41,958 bases of DNA from Scopulibacillus daqui. Lineage in GTDB: Bacteria > Bacillota > Bacilli > Bacillales > Sporolactobacillaceae. Both the position numbers and the translations under genes were made by a program. A model generated the notes under the pieces. That model was not told the origin of the DNA, did no database searches, and saw only the letters and a program-made list of their open reading frames with translations. Positions within the stretch are counted from its first letter, which is position 1. Every line of letters begins with the position of its first letter. The DNA is taken from NCBI RefSeq assembly GCF_016908855.1, contig NZ_JAFBER010000023.1, positions 1 through 41,958 on the forward strand, in the 5' to 3' direction. Shown piece after piece: positions 27,243-35,417 of the stretch.

Positions 27243-28694
27243 TTGAAAAGTGATGTACAAAGCCGTGATGGCACCACAAAGAAGTCCCGAAGTCAAAAGG
27301 CGTTCTTGCGGACCATTACGACAATAGCAACTTTTGGGGGGCTCCTTTTCGGATATGACACGGGTGTCGTCAACGGCGCTTTACCATATATGTCTAAACC
27401 AGATCAGCTTAATTTGAATCCATTGACTGAAGGTCTTGTGACAAGTTCATTATTATTAGGTGCTGCTTTGGGAGCGCTGGCCGGCGGCAGGCTCTCTGAC
27501 CGTAATGGACGCCGTAAAACGATTCTTTCGCTGGCCGTCCTGTTCTTTTTTACCACGTTAGGCTGTACATTTGCCCCTAATGCGGGAATAATGATTGTGT
27601 TTCGATTTTTATTGGGCATTGCTGTAGGAGGCGCTTCTGTCATTGTGCCGACCTTCTTGGCAGAAATGTCGCCTGCGGAACACCGGGGCCGAATGGTTAG
27701 CAAAAACGAACTCATGATCGTGACCGGACAATTTTTGGCATTCACTTTCAACGCTGCTATCGGCACAACGTTTGGTGAAACCGGACATGTTTGGCGGTAC
27801 ATGCTTGTTATCGCATCGCTTCCAGCGGTCATATTATGGTTTGGGATGCTTATTGTCCCTGAAAGCCCGCGCTGGCTTGTTTCAAAAGGGAAAATTGGCG
27901 AAGCCTTGCGTGTTCTAAGTCAAATACGCGAGGAAAAACGGGCTGAATTAGAGCTCAAGGAAATCAAGCAAGCCTTGACTAGAGAGTCGGAAACGGAGAA
28001 GGCAGCCATTAAAGATCTGACGGTACCTTGGGTGCGGCGTATTGTATTTATTGGAATTGGCATTGCTCTTTGCAACCAAATTACCGGTGTTAATTCAATT
28101 ATGTATTATGGCACCGAAATTCTTAGTGAATCAGGTTTCGGAACCAATGCCGCGTTAATTGGCAATATCGCAAACGGCATAATCTCGGTCTTAGCGGTTA
28201 TTGTTGGTATTTGGCTTCTGGGAAAAGTCAATCGACGGCCTATGTTAATAACGGGATTGGCAGGCACGACAACATCGCTTTTACTTATCGGAATATTTTC
28301 AATAACATTAAAAGACTCCGCCGCGCTTCCTTTTATTGTCCTTTCGTTAACAGTTATCTTCCTTGCCTTTATGCAAGGAGCTGTCGGGCCGGTGACGTGG
28401 CTGACGCTTTCTGAAATTTTTCCGCTGCGATTGCGCGGAATCGGTATGGGGTTTTGTGTGTTTTGTCTCTGGACGATGAACTTTCTTGTCGGTTTTTTGT
28501 TCCCTATATTGCTCGCCCATATCGGATTGTCAGCAACATTCTTTATTTTTGTCATCCTTGGAATAGCAGGCATTCTATTTGTAAGCAAATTTATGCCAGA
28601 AACGAGAGGCATAACATTAGAGGAGCTTGAGCAGCAATTCCGCGCCTATGATGTTAGTGACATTCAAGAACCGGCAATGGAAAAAGCCAGATAA
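27243..28694 (+). CDS. iolT: MFS sugar porter, myo-inositol transporter type
   Basis: A 483-residue, 12-helix major facilitator of the sugar porter family. Signature motifs are FGGLLFGYDTGVVNGALPYM in helix 1, GRLSDRNGRRK between helices 2 and 3, VPESPRWLVSKGK after helix 6, and PETRG at the C-terminal end. Position directly after the iol operon and a shared operator make myo-inositol the likely substrate, as for B. subtilis IolT. The start is TTG at 27243, seven bases after GGGAGG (27230-27235); a GTG at 27222 in frame lies upstream of that site and is unlikely. Confidence 0.88.
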   Translation: MKSDVQSRDGTTKKSRSQKAFLRTITTIATFGGLLFGYDTGVVNGALPYMSKPDQLNLNPLTEGLVTSSLLLGAALGALAGGRLSDRNGRRKTILSLAVLFFFTTLGCTFAPNAGIMIVFRFLLGIAVGGASVIVPTFLAEMSPAEHRGRMVSKNELMIVTGQFLAFTFNAAIGTTFGETGHVWRYMLVIASLPAVILWFGMLIVPESPRWLVSKGKIGEALRVLSQIREEKRAELELKEIKQALTRESETEKAAIKDLTVPWVRRIVFIGIGIALCNQITGVNSIMYYGTEILSESGFGTNAALIGNIANGIISVLAVIVGIWLLGKVNRRPMLITGLAGTTTSLLLIGIFSITLKDSAALPFIVLSLTVIFLAFMQGAVGPVTWLTLSEIFPLRLRGIGMGFCVFCLWTMNFLVGFLFPILLAHIGLSATFFIFVILGIAGILFVSKFMPETRGITLEELEQQFRAYDVSDIQEPAMEKAR

Positions 28695-28863
28695 TCGCCC
28701 AAGCTGTTTATTATAAGTTATTAATCATAACTTTCGTAAGCGTATACAAAATGAATGTGATCATATACGCCTGTTTCCATAGTGAACGTAAAGAGAGTAA
28801 AGCGCAATGTCACAGCGCCGCCAAATGATTTAAAATAGAACGGTGAATAAATTTGAAAAAAAT

Positions 28864-28893
28864 CCGGTAATCGCCTTGATTATCGGGTTTTTA
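28864..28893 (+). terminator. Terminator-like hairpin after iolT
   Basis: CCGGTAATC (28864-28872) pairs with GATTATCGG (28878-28886), with one G-U pair, and is followed by GTTTTTATT. It is 170 bases after the iolT stop. Confidence 0.55.
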
Positions 28894-29374
28894 TTGGCCT
28901 TGCTGCAATGCCTTTAATAACTGGTCTTAATGGGGCGCTTATATGATGGAGAAATTGGCAGGTAAGAAATCGTCATAGCAGGACTTTACCAAACTGCGCC
29001 TTGTGAATCTGAAGAATTTTGACAAGTTATATTTTGCGGGAGATTCATCAAACAATCGTATGTTTTTCTATCATCAGCAGCTTGGCTGATTTCTTTCTTA
29101 TTTTTTGTTTTTGCCATATCATTGATGCTTTTTTCAAAATCCAATCTCGCTTTTATATCATGCAGTTGATCGTCCGAGATCTTAATGTCACAAGAGGGAT
29201 TTGAACATTTATTGAAGAAAAGCCCTTAGGATTTACATACAAGCAAATATGTAATATACTGCATCACACAGGTCTTAATACCATCGTGCCAAACATAACC
29301 AAAAGAAAGATTCAACATTTTTACTCTTTTTTCTCTTAAGGCACATGAGCGATTTAAGGCCTGTCTCATGTCAA

Positions 29375-29407
29375 CCCCTCGTATCTATATGGATGCGGGG
29401 ATTTTTT
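29375..29407 (+). terminator. Orphan terminator
   Basis: CCCC-TC-GTATC pairs with GATGC-GGGG (two-base bulge, one G-U pair) and is followed by seven T. No gene lies immediately upstream in this direction, so it may end a small RNA or a lost gene. Confidence 0.5.
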
Positions 29408-29483
29408 TATTGTATGATATAGAAGGTTTTTGAGAAGGTTTGCAGAATATCTGTATGTACTGCTTGAAAGGAGGTGAATTGCA

Positions 29484-29846
29484 GTGAAGAAAGTCTTAGC
29501 ATCCTTTACTGTTCTTGCAATCTTGTTATCAGGATCGCTAGCCTTAATCGGGCATTCTCAGGCAAAAACAGTAAAAGGCAATATTACATATTATTACGGT
29601 GAAGGCAAAATAGGCGCTCATGGCAAAAAGCTAGCATCTCATGATTGTGCCTTAAAAATAGGTTTTGATAACCCGCCTGCGGGAACAAAAATAAAAGTCG
29701 TTTCAGATAAGGGGAAGCAAGCGACTGTTTATAAATGGGACATGGGAAGGCTCCCGAATGCAGTCATCGATGTCATGCCGGGGGTATTTAAAACTTTGGC
29801 TGGATCATTATCCTATGGTGTGATACATGGAAAGTACACTTATTAA
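29484..29846 (+). CDS. Small secreted protein, double-psi beta-barrel (RlpA-like) fold likely
   Basis: A 120-residue protein with a clear signal peptide (MKKVLASFTVLAILLSGSLA, cleavage probably near SQA-KT at residue 27) and a mature part of about 93 residues. GNITYYYGEGKIGAHGKKLA then SHDCALKIGF, the PPAGTKIKVV segment and the D-x-MP-x-x-F ending (IDVMPGVFKTL) fit the RlpA-like double-psi barrel seen in small secreted proteins such as expansin- and YoaJ-like domains. The exact role is unknown; cell-wall binding is possible. GTG start after an ideal AAAGGAGGTGA (29467-29477), indicating strong translation. A terminator-like hairpin follows directly. Confidence 0.7.
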   Translation: MKKVLASFTVLAILLSGSLALIGHSQAKTVKGNITYYYGEGKIGAHGKKLASHDCALKIGFDNPPAGTKIKVVSDKGKQATVYKWDMGRLPNAVIDVMPGVFKTLAGSLSYGVIHGKYTY

Positions 29847-29863
29847 TAAAAACATATAAGATC

Positions 29864-29904
29864 TAATCAAAAAGTAAAGAGTCCATCTCTTTACTTTTTG
29901 ATTA
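29864..29904 (+). terminator. Perfect 18-bp hairpin between two surface-protein genes
   Basis: Arms 29864-29881 (TAATCAAAAAGTAAAGAG) and 29887-29904 are exact complements with the loop TCCAT. The AAGGAG ribosome binding site of the next gene begins at the last base of the stem. It can end the upstream transcript, and if read through it would sit against the next gene's start signal. Confidence 0.7.
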
Positions 29905-29921
29905 AGGAGTGATTAACCTCA

Positions 29922-30971
29922 ATGCGGCTACATAAACGTACAACCATTTTTATAATGATAGCTTTCGCAGTCTTTATTGTCATTCTGTTTTTTCTATACC
30001 AGAGGAATGACTCCTCGGTAACCGCTCAAAAATCGGCATCTCATGATGATCAAAAGTTGTTAACTGTATTTACTGATGCTCAATTAGATACTTCTTATTA
30101 CCTTTTTAACGGTGATAATCAACTGATTGACAAAAGAAAAATGACAGATTATCCTTCAGCGGCACTTGGAAAAAATCATTTATATTTTACATCAAAGGAT
30201 TCGGAAAATTTCACGCAGCTCTATCAGCTTAATTTAAAAACAAAAACGAAAAAGCAACTATCGCATAAATTTTTATATGTAGATAACCTTCACCTTGATA
30301 ACGTTCACTCGAGATTATATATGAGAGTGGTTTTGCCTCATCACCAGAACTTTCAAATTGCTGTTTATGACCTTAAAAAAGGCGCTTTTTATGTGTTAGA
30401 TCCAAAAGAAAAGGATAACAGTGTTGCTTATTTCGATTACAATCCTTCAAAGGATAAACTCCTTGTACTAAACTTTTCCGTACGGGAAGATTATAAAAAT
30501 ACAGATGAGGCCAATAAAAAAGGCAAACCCCCATTGCCGGCGACGATGCACTTGAATCTTTTGGCCGGAGACGGCAAAAAAATTAAAGAAATCCTTGCCG
30601 TAAAGAAATCTATTCAAGATGTATCAATGTCACCGTCAGGGAACGAAGCGCTTTTTACTGCTTCAAGCTCGTCCGGCAATACTGAAAAAAGTACGATATA
30701 TAAAGTTGATCTGAAAACAGGACAAAAATACCCAATCATTTCAGATAATCACGAGTTCACTTTGCTGAAGCAATCATTAGCCCAGTATGCTAACGACGAA
30801 AATTCAATTTATTTCCTTGCGGTTTCAAAAAATGCAAGATTAATTCAAGATGAAGGCGGCAGAGAAGCAAAGGAAAGGGCGATCTATTGCTACAACTTAA
30901 AAACAAAAGAAATAAAACAGGTCTGGCATAAAAAAGGCGGCATTATTAATAACTTTTCAGTCATTAGATAG
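29922..30971 (+). CDS. Membrane-anchored protein with beta-propeller-like repeats
   Basis: I do not recognise a named family. The 349-residue product has a short basic N-terminus, one membrane helix (about residues 8-26, IFIMIAFAVFIVILFFLYQ) and a large extracellular part. That part is rich in short beta-strand units of the form LYQLNLKTKTKKQLS, IAVYDLKKGAFYVLDP, IYKVDLKTGQKYPII and IYCYNLKTKEIKQVW, spaced roughly 45-100 residues apart, which resembles TolB/WD40-like propeller blades. An N-terminal segment LLTVFTDAQLDTSYYLFNGD suits the same fold. It is probably a cell-surface sensor or scaffold. AAGGAG precedes the ATG. It may be coexpressed with the small secreted protein upstream if the hairpin between them is leaky. 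Confidence 0.6.
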   Translation: MRLHKRTTIFIMIAFAVFIVILFFLYQRNDSSVTAQKSASHDDQKLLTVFTDAQLDTSYYLFNGDNQLIDKRKMTDYPSAALGKNHLYFTSKDSENFTQLYQLNLKTKTKKQLSHKFLYVDNLHLDNVHSRLYMRVVLPHHQNFQIAVYDLKKGAFYVLDPKEKDNSVAYFDYNPSKDKLLVLNFSVREDYKNTDEANKKGKPPLPATMHLNLLAGDGKKIKEILAVKKSIQDVSMSPSGNEALFTASSSSGNTEKSTIYKVDLKTGQKYPIISDNHEFTLLKQSLAQYANDENSIYFLAVSKNARLIQDEGGREAKERAIYCYNLKTKEIKQVWHKKGGIINNFSVIR

Positions 30972-31370
30972 AGCTTATTTAACCTTTTGATTGTGAGTTC
31001 AGCTGCTGAAATGGCTGTGAAGGGTTTGCCCGGCATAACCACTCGAAATGAAACAGCTATACCTTTGAATTTTTCAAGAAGCCGGTCTAAAATTATTACT
31101 GAATTTTACCGTTTTGGAGGATTATTAAAAAGTGATGCATTTTCTAAGACTGCGATTCCCGACTTTGAACAAGTAACTGAATATGTTCAAAGGCTCTGTT
31201 TGTCTATGCAGAGTAAATGGGATTAGTCTGTCCTTTTTTAATAATCTTCATTTCATATTTGTGAAATAGTCATTCACCATATGCCGGCAATTTGTTTTTC
31301 CGCTTTACTTAACCATCTTTTGAAGCGGGCCTGATTGTCTGATTATGTATGAAAAAATATGTAATGTATA
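30972..31370 (+). other. Spacer without a supported gene
   Basis: An open frame of 79 codons (30987-31226) lacks a ribosome binding site and resembles nothing I know. On the minus strand 18 codons reading QARFKRWLSKAEKQIAGIW end near 31280 and look like the tail of a lost gene. The rest shows no feature before the terminator at 31371. Confidence 0.4.
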
Positions 31371-31416
31371 GGGGCTGTCCAAAAAGTCAGTTATATTTTG
31401 GACAGCCCCTTTTTTT
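31371..31416 (+). terminator. Strong bidirectional-looking terminator
   Basis: GGGGCTGTCCAAAA (31371-31384) pairs perfectly with 31396-31409, then seven T to 31416. It insulates the ABC operon promoter. Confidence 0.8.
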
Positions 31417-31444
31417 AAAATGGTTAGAAACTTTAGAATTTTAA

Positions 31445-31473
31445 TTGACTAAAATCCCTTTGTGTTGTATATT
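31445..31473 (+). promoter_or_regulatory. Predicted promoter of the ABC transporter operon
   Basis: TTGACT (31445-31450) and TATATT (31468-31473) are 17 bases apart. The first operator lies at about +18 from the expected start. Confidence 0.6.
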
Positions 31474-31497
31474 ATATTTTAATTATATTGACTTTTC

Positions 31498-31511
31498 TGC
31501 AATCGATTGCA
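31498..31511 (+). promoter_or_regulatory. LacI-type operator, ABC site 1
   Basis: TGCAATCGATTGCA is a perfect 14-bp palindrome immediately downstream of the predicted promoter. Confidence 0.75.
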
Positions 31512-31557
31512 TTTTTTGATGTTTTGAAAGGTTATATTGAAAATCTTTCATTTTAAA

Positions 31558-31571
31558 TGTAAACGATTGCT
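31558..31571 (+). promoter_or_regulatory. LacI-type operator, ABC site 2 (weaker)
   Basis: TGTAAACGATTGCT has two mismatches to TGYAATCGATTRCA and lies 60 bases from site 1. An AAAGGAGG follows at 31575-31582 but no start codon fits it. Confidence 0.5.
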
Positions 31572-31608
31572 TAGAAAGGAGGATAGGAATATAAGCCTTT
31601 ACCAATTA

Positions 31609-31622
31609 TGTAAGCGTTTTAA
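31609..31622 (+). promoter_or_regulatory. cre-like site before the ABC operon
   Basis: TGTAAGCGTTTTAA matches the catabolite-responsive element core and left half. It is in the leader, 27 bases before the first start codon, a roadblock position. Confidence 0.45.
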
Positions 31623-31648
31623 TTATAAAGTGAAGGGGGTTAAAAAAC

Positions 31649-33145
31649 ATGAGCATCCAAGCGCTCTTGGAACTTCGAAACATCAGCAAAAGTTTTTCCG
31701 GGAACAAGGTGATCAAAAACATCAGCTTTAGTGTTCTTCCTGGAGAAGTTCATGTATTGCTCGGTGAAAACGGCGCCGGGAAATCAACTTTAATTAAAAT
31801 GATGACAGGAGCTTATACGATAGATGAAGGGGAGATGTATTGGAACAGCAAGCCTGTGAAGTTTTCCGGCCCTGCGGATGCAATGGAATATGGGATTGCA
31901 ACAGTCTATCAAGAATTGAATCTCATTCCGGAATTAACCGTCTGCGAAAATATTTTTTTAGGAAGAGAATTAAAAAAAGGCGCACGTCTTTTAGATAGAA
32001 CTAAAATGCGGGAAAGGGCCAAAAACTATCTAAAAAGGCTTGGACAAAACATTGATCCCGATAAAAAGATCAGCGAGCTGGGTGTCGGCCAGCAGCAATT
32101 GGTTGAAATCGCCAAAGCATTTACAGTAGATGCCAAACTGATCATTATGGATGAACCGACAGCAAGTTTAAGTGAAACCGAAACTGAACAATTGCTTCAG
32201 ACAGTTGATGAACTGATCCGGCAAGGGATCAGTATTGTGTATATATCGCATAAAATTAATGAACTAATGGAAATTGGCGATAGAATTACGATTTTAAGAG
32301 ACGGTGCGAAAGTCGATACATTAGATGTTAAAGAGACTTCTCAGGATGAATTAATTGAATTGATGGTCGGCCGCGCGCTCGATGAAAAATATCCGAAAAG
32401 GCCCAGCCTTTCAATGAAACAAGAAGGGTTGCGAATAGAAAATTTAAAACTAAAGAACAGCCAATCTATCATTTCATTTTCCGCATACCAAGGAGAGATC
32501 CTGGGGATATCAGGATTAGTCGGCGCCGGACGAACTGAAATGGCAAGAGCCATTTTTGGTGCGGATGAGAAAAATTCAGGAGATGTTTATGTGTTTGGAA
32601 AAAAAGTGAATATCAAAAAACCGAAGGATGCCATCGCGGCCGGCTTTGCTTTCATTACAGAAGACCGTAAAGGCGAAGGCTTGTTTCTTGATCAATCACT
32701 GGCCTTTAACATTAATATTGCCAGTATGAAAAACTATAAAAAAGGCATGATGCTCAGCAATCGCGAGCTGCTTCAATCAGCAGGGGCTTACATAAAAGCG
32801 CTGAGAGTGAATCCTCAACGAAAGGAAGAACACGCGAGAAATTTAAGCGGAGGCAATCAGCAAAAGATTGTGATTGCTAAGTGGCTTGCAACGAAAGCTA
32901 AAATTTTTATTTTTGATGAGCCGACTCGGGGCATTGATGTCGGTGCGAAAGTCGAGGTCTATCGACTAATTAATCAGCTTGTCCAAGAAGGTGCTGTCGT
33001 TATGATCATTTCTTCTGAGCTTCCGGAATTAATGGGAATGTGCGACCGCATTCTTGTTATGAATGAAGGAACAATAACAGCGGACTTGAAAAAAGAAGAA
33101 GCAAATCAGGAAATCATTATGAAGGCTGCGACGGGAGGGAAATAG
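31649..33145 (+). CDS. Sugar ABC transporter, tandem ATP-binding protein (RbsA/MglA type)
   Basis: A 498-residue ATPase with two fused ABC domains. The first has Walker A GENGAGKST (residues 39-47), signature LGVGQQQ (about 144-150) and Walker B LIIMDEPTAS. The second has the degenerate P-loop GLVGAGRTEMARA typical of the CUT2 family, signature NLSGGNQQK and IFIFDEPTRGIDVG. CUT2 systems import monosaccharides and polyols, including ribose, galactose and inositol (IatA in Caulobacter). A GAAGGGGG site precedes the ATG. Operators shared with the iol operon make inositol or a stereoisomer the best-supported substrate. The permease starts one base after the stop. Confidence 0.92.
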   Translation: MSIQALLELRNISKSFSGNKVIKNISFSVLPGEVHVLLGENGAGKSTLIKMMTGAYTIDEGEMYWNSKPVKFSGPADAMEYGIATVYQELNLIPELTVCENIFLGRELKKGARLLDRTKMRERAKNYLKRLGQNIDPDKKISELGVGQQQLVEIAKAFTVDAKLIIMDEPTASLSETETEQLLQTVDELIRQGISIVYISHKINELMEIGDRITILRDGAKVDTLDVKETSQDELIELMVGRALDEKYPKRPSLSMKQEGLRIENLKLKNSQSIISFSAYQGEILGISGLVGAGRTEMARAIFGADEKNSGDVYVFGKKVNIKKPKDAIAAGFAFITEDRKGEGLFLDQSLAFNINIASMKNYKKGMMLSNRELLQSAGAYIKALRVNPQRKEEHARNLSGGNQQKIVIAKWLATKAKIFIFDEPTRGIDVGAKVEVYRLINQLVQEGAVVMIISSELPELMGMCDRILVMNEGTITADLKKEEANQEIIMKAATGGK

Positions 33146-33146
33146 A

Positions 33147-34142
33147 ATGGCAAATGTTGCATTCGATGAAAATCAGGAAATCGTTAAAGAGAAAAAAACG
33201 GTAAAAGCGTTTTTAAACAAATTCGGCTCATTAATTGGATTAATCCTTCTTTGTTTGATTTTAGCGATCCTTAATCGCGACTTTTTATCTTTAAATAATA
33301 TCATGAATATCGCAAGACAATCATCAATTAATGCATTATTAGCTATTGGCATGCTGCTGCCGATTTTAACTGCCGGCATAGATTTATCGATTGGTTCAAT
33401 TTTGGCTTTATCGATCATGTGTATGGGCATTGCAGTTGTTAATATGGGACTCAATCCGATTGCGGGCTTAATCATCTGTGTAGGAACAGGCGCCCTATGC
33501 GGTTGGGTGAACGGTATACTATTAACTAAACTGCGGCTGCCTCATCCGTTTATCTCGACGCTCGGCATGATGAACATTGCCAGGGGCTTGGCATTAATTA
33601 TAACAGCAGCAGCTCCTATCGCCGGTTTCCCTATGGCTGTTCAGTTTCTTGGAAGTTCCTTTGCGGGTCCGATACCTGTCAGTTTCATTTTAGTTGTTAT
33701 TATCTATATACTATTTCATCTTTTCCTAACACGCACTGCAACAGGAAAATATATATATGCGATTGGCGGCAATCGCGATGCTGCCCATCTGTCGGGGATT
33801 AATGTTGACCGGGTGCTCATTCTTGTTTATACATTGAGCGGCCTGATGTCTGGATTAGCCGGTTTGGTTCTTGTAGGACGGGTCAATTCTGCTTTCCCTC
33901 TAGCTGGTCTGGATTATGAACTTGATGCCATTGCGGCCGTTATTATTGGCGGAGCCAGTTTCTTTGGCGGTGTCGGCACTGTTTGGGGAACAATGGTTGG
34001 AACGCTTATTATCGCTGTGTTAAGAAATGGATTAAATTTAATGAATATTACGTCAGATTTGCAGAAAACCATCATTGGGATCGTCATTATTGCCGCTGTG
34101 TTTGTTGATGTACTAAGGCAAAGAGCAAGCAAGAAGCAGTAA
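33147..34142 (+). CDS. Sugar ABC transporter permease (RbsC type)
   Basis: A 331-residue inner-membrane permease with about eight to ten helices. LLPILTAGIDLSIGSILALS is the diagnostic CUT2 permease motif, followed by GWVNGILLTKLRLPHPFISTLG, YAIGGNRDAAHLSGINVDRV (the ATPase-contact loop) and AVIIGGASFFGGVGTVWGTM. It should form a homodimer with the tandem ATPase upstream. GGAGGGAAATAG gives the ribosome binding site, overlapping the end of the ATPase gene. The binding-protein gene follows after 33 bases. Confidence 0.92.
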   Translation: MANVAFDENQEIVKEKKTVKAFLNKFGSLIGLILLCLILAILNRDFLSLNNIMNIARQSSINALLAIGMLLPILTAGIDLSIGSILALSIMCMGIAVVNMGLNPIAGLIICVGTGALCGWVNGILLTKLRLPHPFISTLGMMNIARGLALIITAAAPIAGFPMAVQFLGSSFAGPIPVSFILVVIIYILFHLFLTRTATGKYIYAIGGNRDAAHLSGINVDRVLILVYTLSGLMSGLAGLVLVGRVNSAFPLAGLDYELDAIAAVIIGGASFFGGVGTVWGTMVGTLIIAVLRNGLNLMNITSDLQKTIIGIVIIAAVFVDVLRQRASKKQ

Positions 34143-34175
34143 GGATTTGTGATGATATTTGAAAGGAGGAAAACG

Positions 34176-35138
34176 ATGAAAAAGCGGCTGTCTTTATCGC
34201 TTATATTTTTGATTTTGCTCGGTGTTGTTTTGACAGGATGCAGCAATAATGATGCGAATGTAGAAGCCAAAAGCAAACCTACAATTGTTGTTGTCCTTAA
34301 AACATTAAGCAGCCAATACTGGAAGTTCGTTGAAGCAGGCGCAAAAAAAGCCGGGGAAGATCACAATGCTAACGTGATTATTCTTGGTCCTTCATCAGAA
34401 GGAAGCATTCTTGACCAAGTTAATTTAGTCGAAGATTCTTTAACGAAAAAGCCGGATGCCATGGTTGTATCTCCATCACAGCCGCCGACGCTTATCCCGG
34501 TTTTTAAGAAAGCTAAAAAGATGGGTGTTCCAATATTATTAGTTGATACGGATGCCGATTGGGATGACAAAACATCATTTTTGGGAACTGATAACGTAAC
34601 CGCTGGCCGTCAAGCTGGAAATTTACTGGCTCAGAAATTAAAGCCCGGTGACAAAGTCGTTTTAATTGACGGAGCCCTGGGAAATACAGCCACTGATGCG
34701 CGTTCCAAAGGAGCCAAAGAGGCGCTTGAAAAGCAGCATATTAAAGTCGTAGCCGAACAGCCGGCCGACAGTGATAAAGCGGAAGCAGAAGCGGTGATGT
34801 CCAATATATTACAAGTCCATCCTGATATTAACGGCGTTTATTGCGCCAATGATGACATGGCAATCGGTGCAGCGCGTGCCATTCAAGCCCATCATTTAAA
34901 AGTTCCAATCATTGGCACGGATGGAACGATTGAAGCCGTTAACTCAATTCTTAAAGGGGATCTCGCCGGAACCATTGCGCAAAAACCGTATGACATGGGT
35001 TACCGCGGTGTTGTAAACGCGTTAAGAGCAGCCGGCGGAAAAAGTGTCAAAAAGCGCATCGATACCGGTGTAGCTGTTATTTCAAAAGAAAACGCCAAAA
35101 AGGAATTAAGTTTTTTGCAGAAGATACTCGGGCAGTAA
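34176..35138 (+). CDS. Sugar-binding lipoprotein of ABC transporter (RbsB type)
   Basis: A 320-residue lipoprotein. The signal sequence ends in LLGVVLTGC, with the lipidated cysteine at residue 22. The mature part is a type 1 periplasmic-binding fold with KPTIVVVLKTLSSQYWKFVE, KPDAMVVSPSQPPTLIPVFK, VPILLVDTDADWDDKTSFLG, NGVYCANDDMAIGAARAIQ and IIGTDGTIEAV, the RbsB/inositol-binding IbpA class. GAAAGGAGG precedes the ATG at 34176; the frame is open from 34149 but that part is upstream of the ribosome binding site. Ligand cannot be read from sequence alone; shared operators suggest an inositol. Confidence 0.9.
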   Translation: MKKRLSLSLIFLILLGVVLTGCSNNDANVEAKSKPTIVVVLKTLSSQYWKFVEAGAKKAGEDHNANVIILGPSSEGSILDQVNLVEDSLTKKPDAMVVSPSQPPTLIPVFKKAKKMGVPILLVDTDADWDDKTSFLGTDNVTAGRQAGNLLAQKLKPGDKVVLIDGALGNTATDARSKGAKEALEKQHIKVVAEQPADSDKAEAEAVMSNILQVHPDINGVYCANDDMAIGAARAIQAHHLKVPIIGTDGTIEAVNSILKGDLAGTIAQKPYDMGYRGVVNALRAAGGKSVKKRIDTGVAVISKENAKKELSFLQKILGQ

Positions 35139-35163
35139 ATTTTTCGGTTTTAAAATCTATTGG

Positions 35164-35177
35164 TGCAATCGATTGCA
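35164..35177 (+). promoter_or_regulatory. LacI-type operator downstream of the ABC operon
   Basis: TGCAATCGATTGCA, a perfect palindrome, lies 26 bases after the stop of the binding-protein gene and about 250 bases before lacI. It could work with the site at 35385 by looping. Confidence 0.7.
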
Positions 35178-35292
35178 AAACTTGAGGACAGAAGATGGGT
35201 TAGGTGATGTTTACCCCTGCCCAACCTATGGTTATTGTGTATGGGAAAATAAAAAAATAAAGCCAACTGATCATTTTATGCCTTGTCATTGT

Positions 35293-35333
35293 GATGTTAA
35301 ACAGAACCAATAGGTTTAACATCATTTTTTTTA
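35293..35333 (+). terminator. Terminator of the ABC operon
   Basis: GATGTTAAAC (35293-35302) and GTTTAACATC (35314-35323), extendable by one pair each side, followed by a run of T (35325-35332). Confidence 0.8.
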
Positions 35334-35384
35334 TAAATTTTGTATCTTTTTTACTAAATTAATCATTATTATTTTAAAATGTTA

Positions 35385-35398
35385 TGCAATCGAATACA
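35385..35398 (+). promoter_or_regulatory. LacI-type operator at the regulator gene
   Basis: TGCAATCGAATACA, one mismatch to the shared palindrome, ends about 20 bases before the lacI start codon, as expected for autorepression. Confidence 0.65.
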
Positions 35399-35417
35399 AT
35401 AAAATATGGTGATTAAA

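Larger units (their letters stand above)
28695..29483 (+). other. Gene-poor spacer with hairpins and decayed coding traces
   Basis: No convincing gene in 789 bases. There are an inverted repeat GCGTATA (28740-28746) and TATACGC (28764-28770), and two terminator-like hairpins listed separately. From about 28849 a short frame reads VNKFEKNPVIALIIGFLLAL and stops after a few residues, resembling the start of a membrane protein. On the minus strand about 70 codons ending near 28990 (reading for example SNPSCDIKISDDQLHDIKAR) are open but have no start. These look like decayed genes, not functional ones. Confidence 0.4.

Noticed and set aside
28849-28960. Possible short membrane-protein gene reading VNKFEKNPVIALIIGF
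   Set aside because: It stops after about two dozen residues, and the continuation is in another frame; a terminator hairpin lies inside it. Treated as decay.
28990-29204. About 70 minus-strand codons without stop (SNPSCDIKISDDQLHD...)
   Set aside because: No start codon with a ribosome binding site and no family recognised, so I cannot separate it from a chance open frame.
30987-31226. 79-codon open frame before the ABC operon
   Set aside because: No start signal and no recognisable domain; composition is like the surrounding spacer.
31537-31731. 64-codon frame overlapping the start of the ABC ATPase gene
   Set aside because: It overlaps operators and the real start codon in another frame; the AAAGGAGG at 31575 has no suitable start codon after it.
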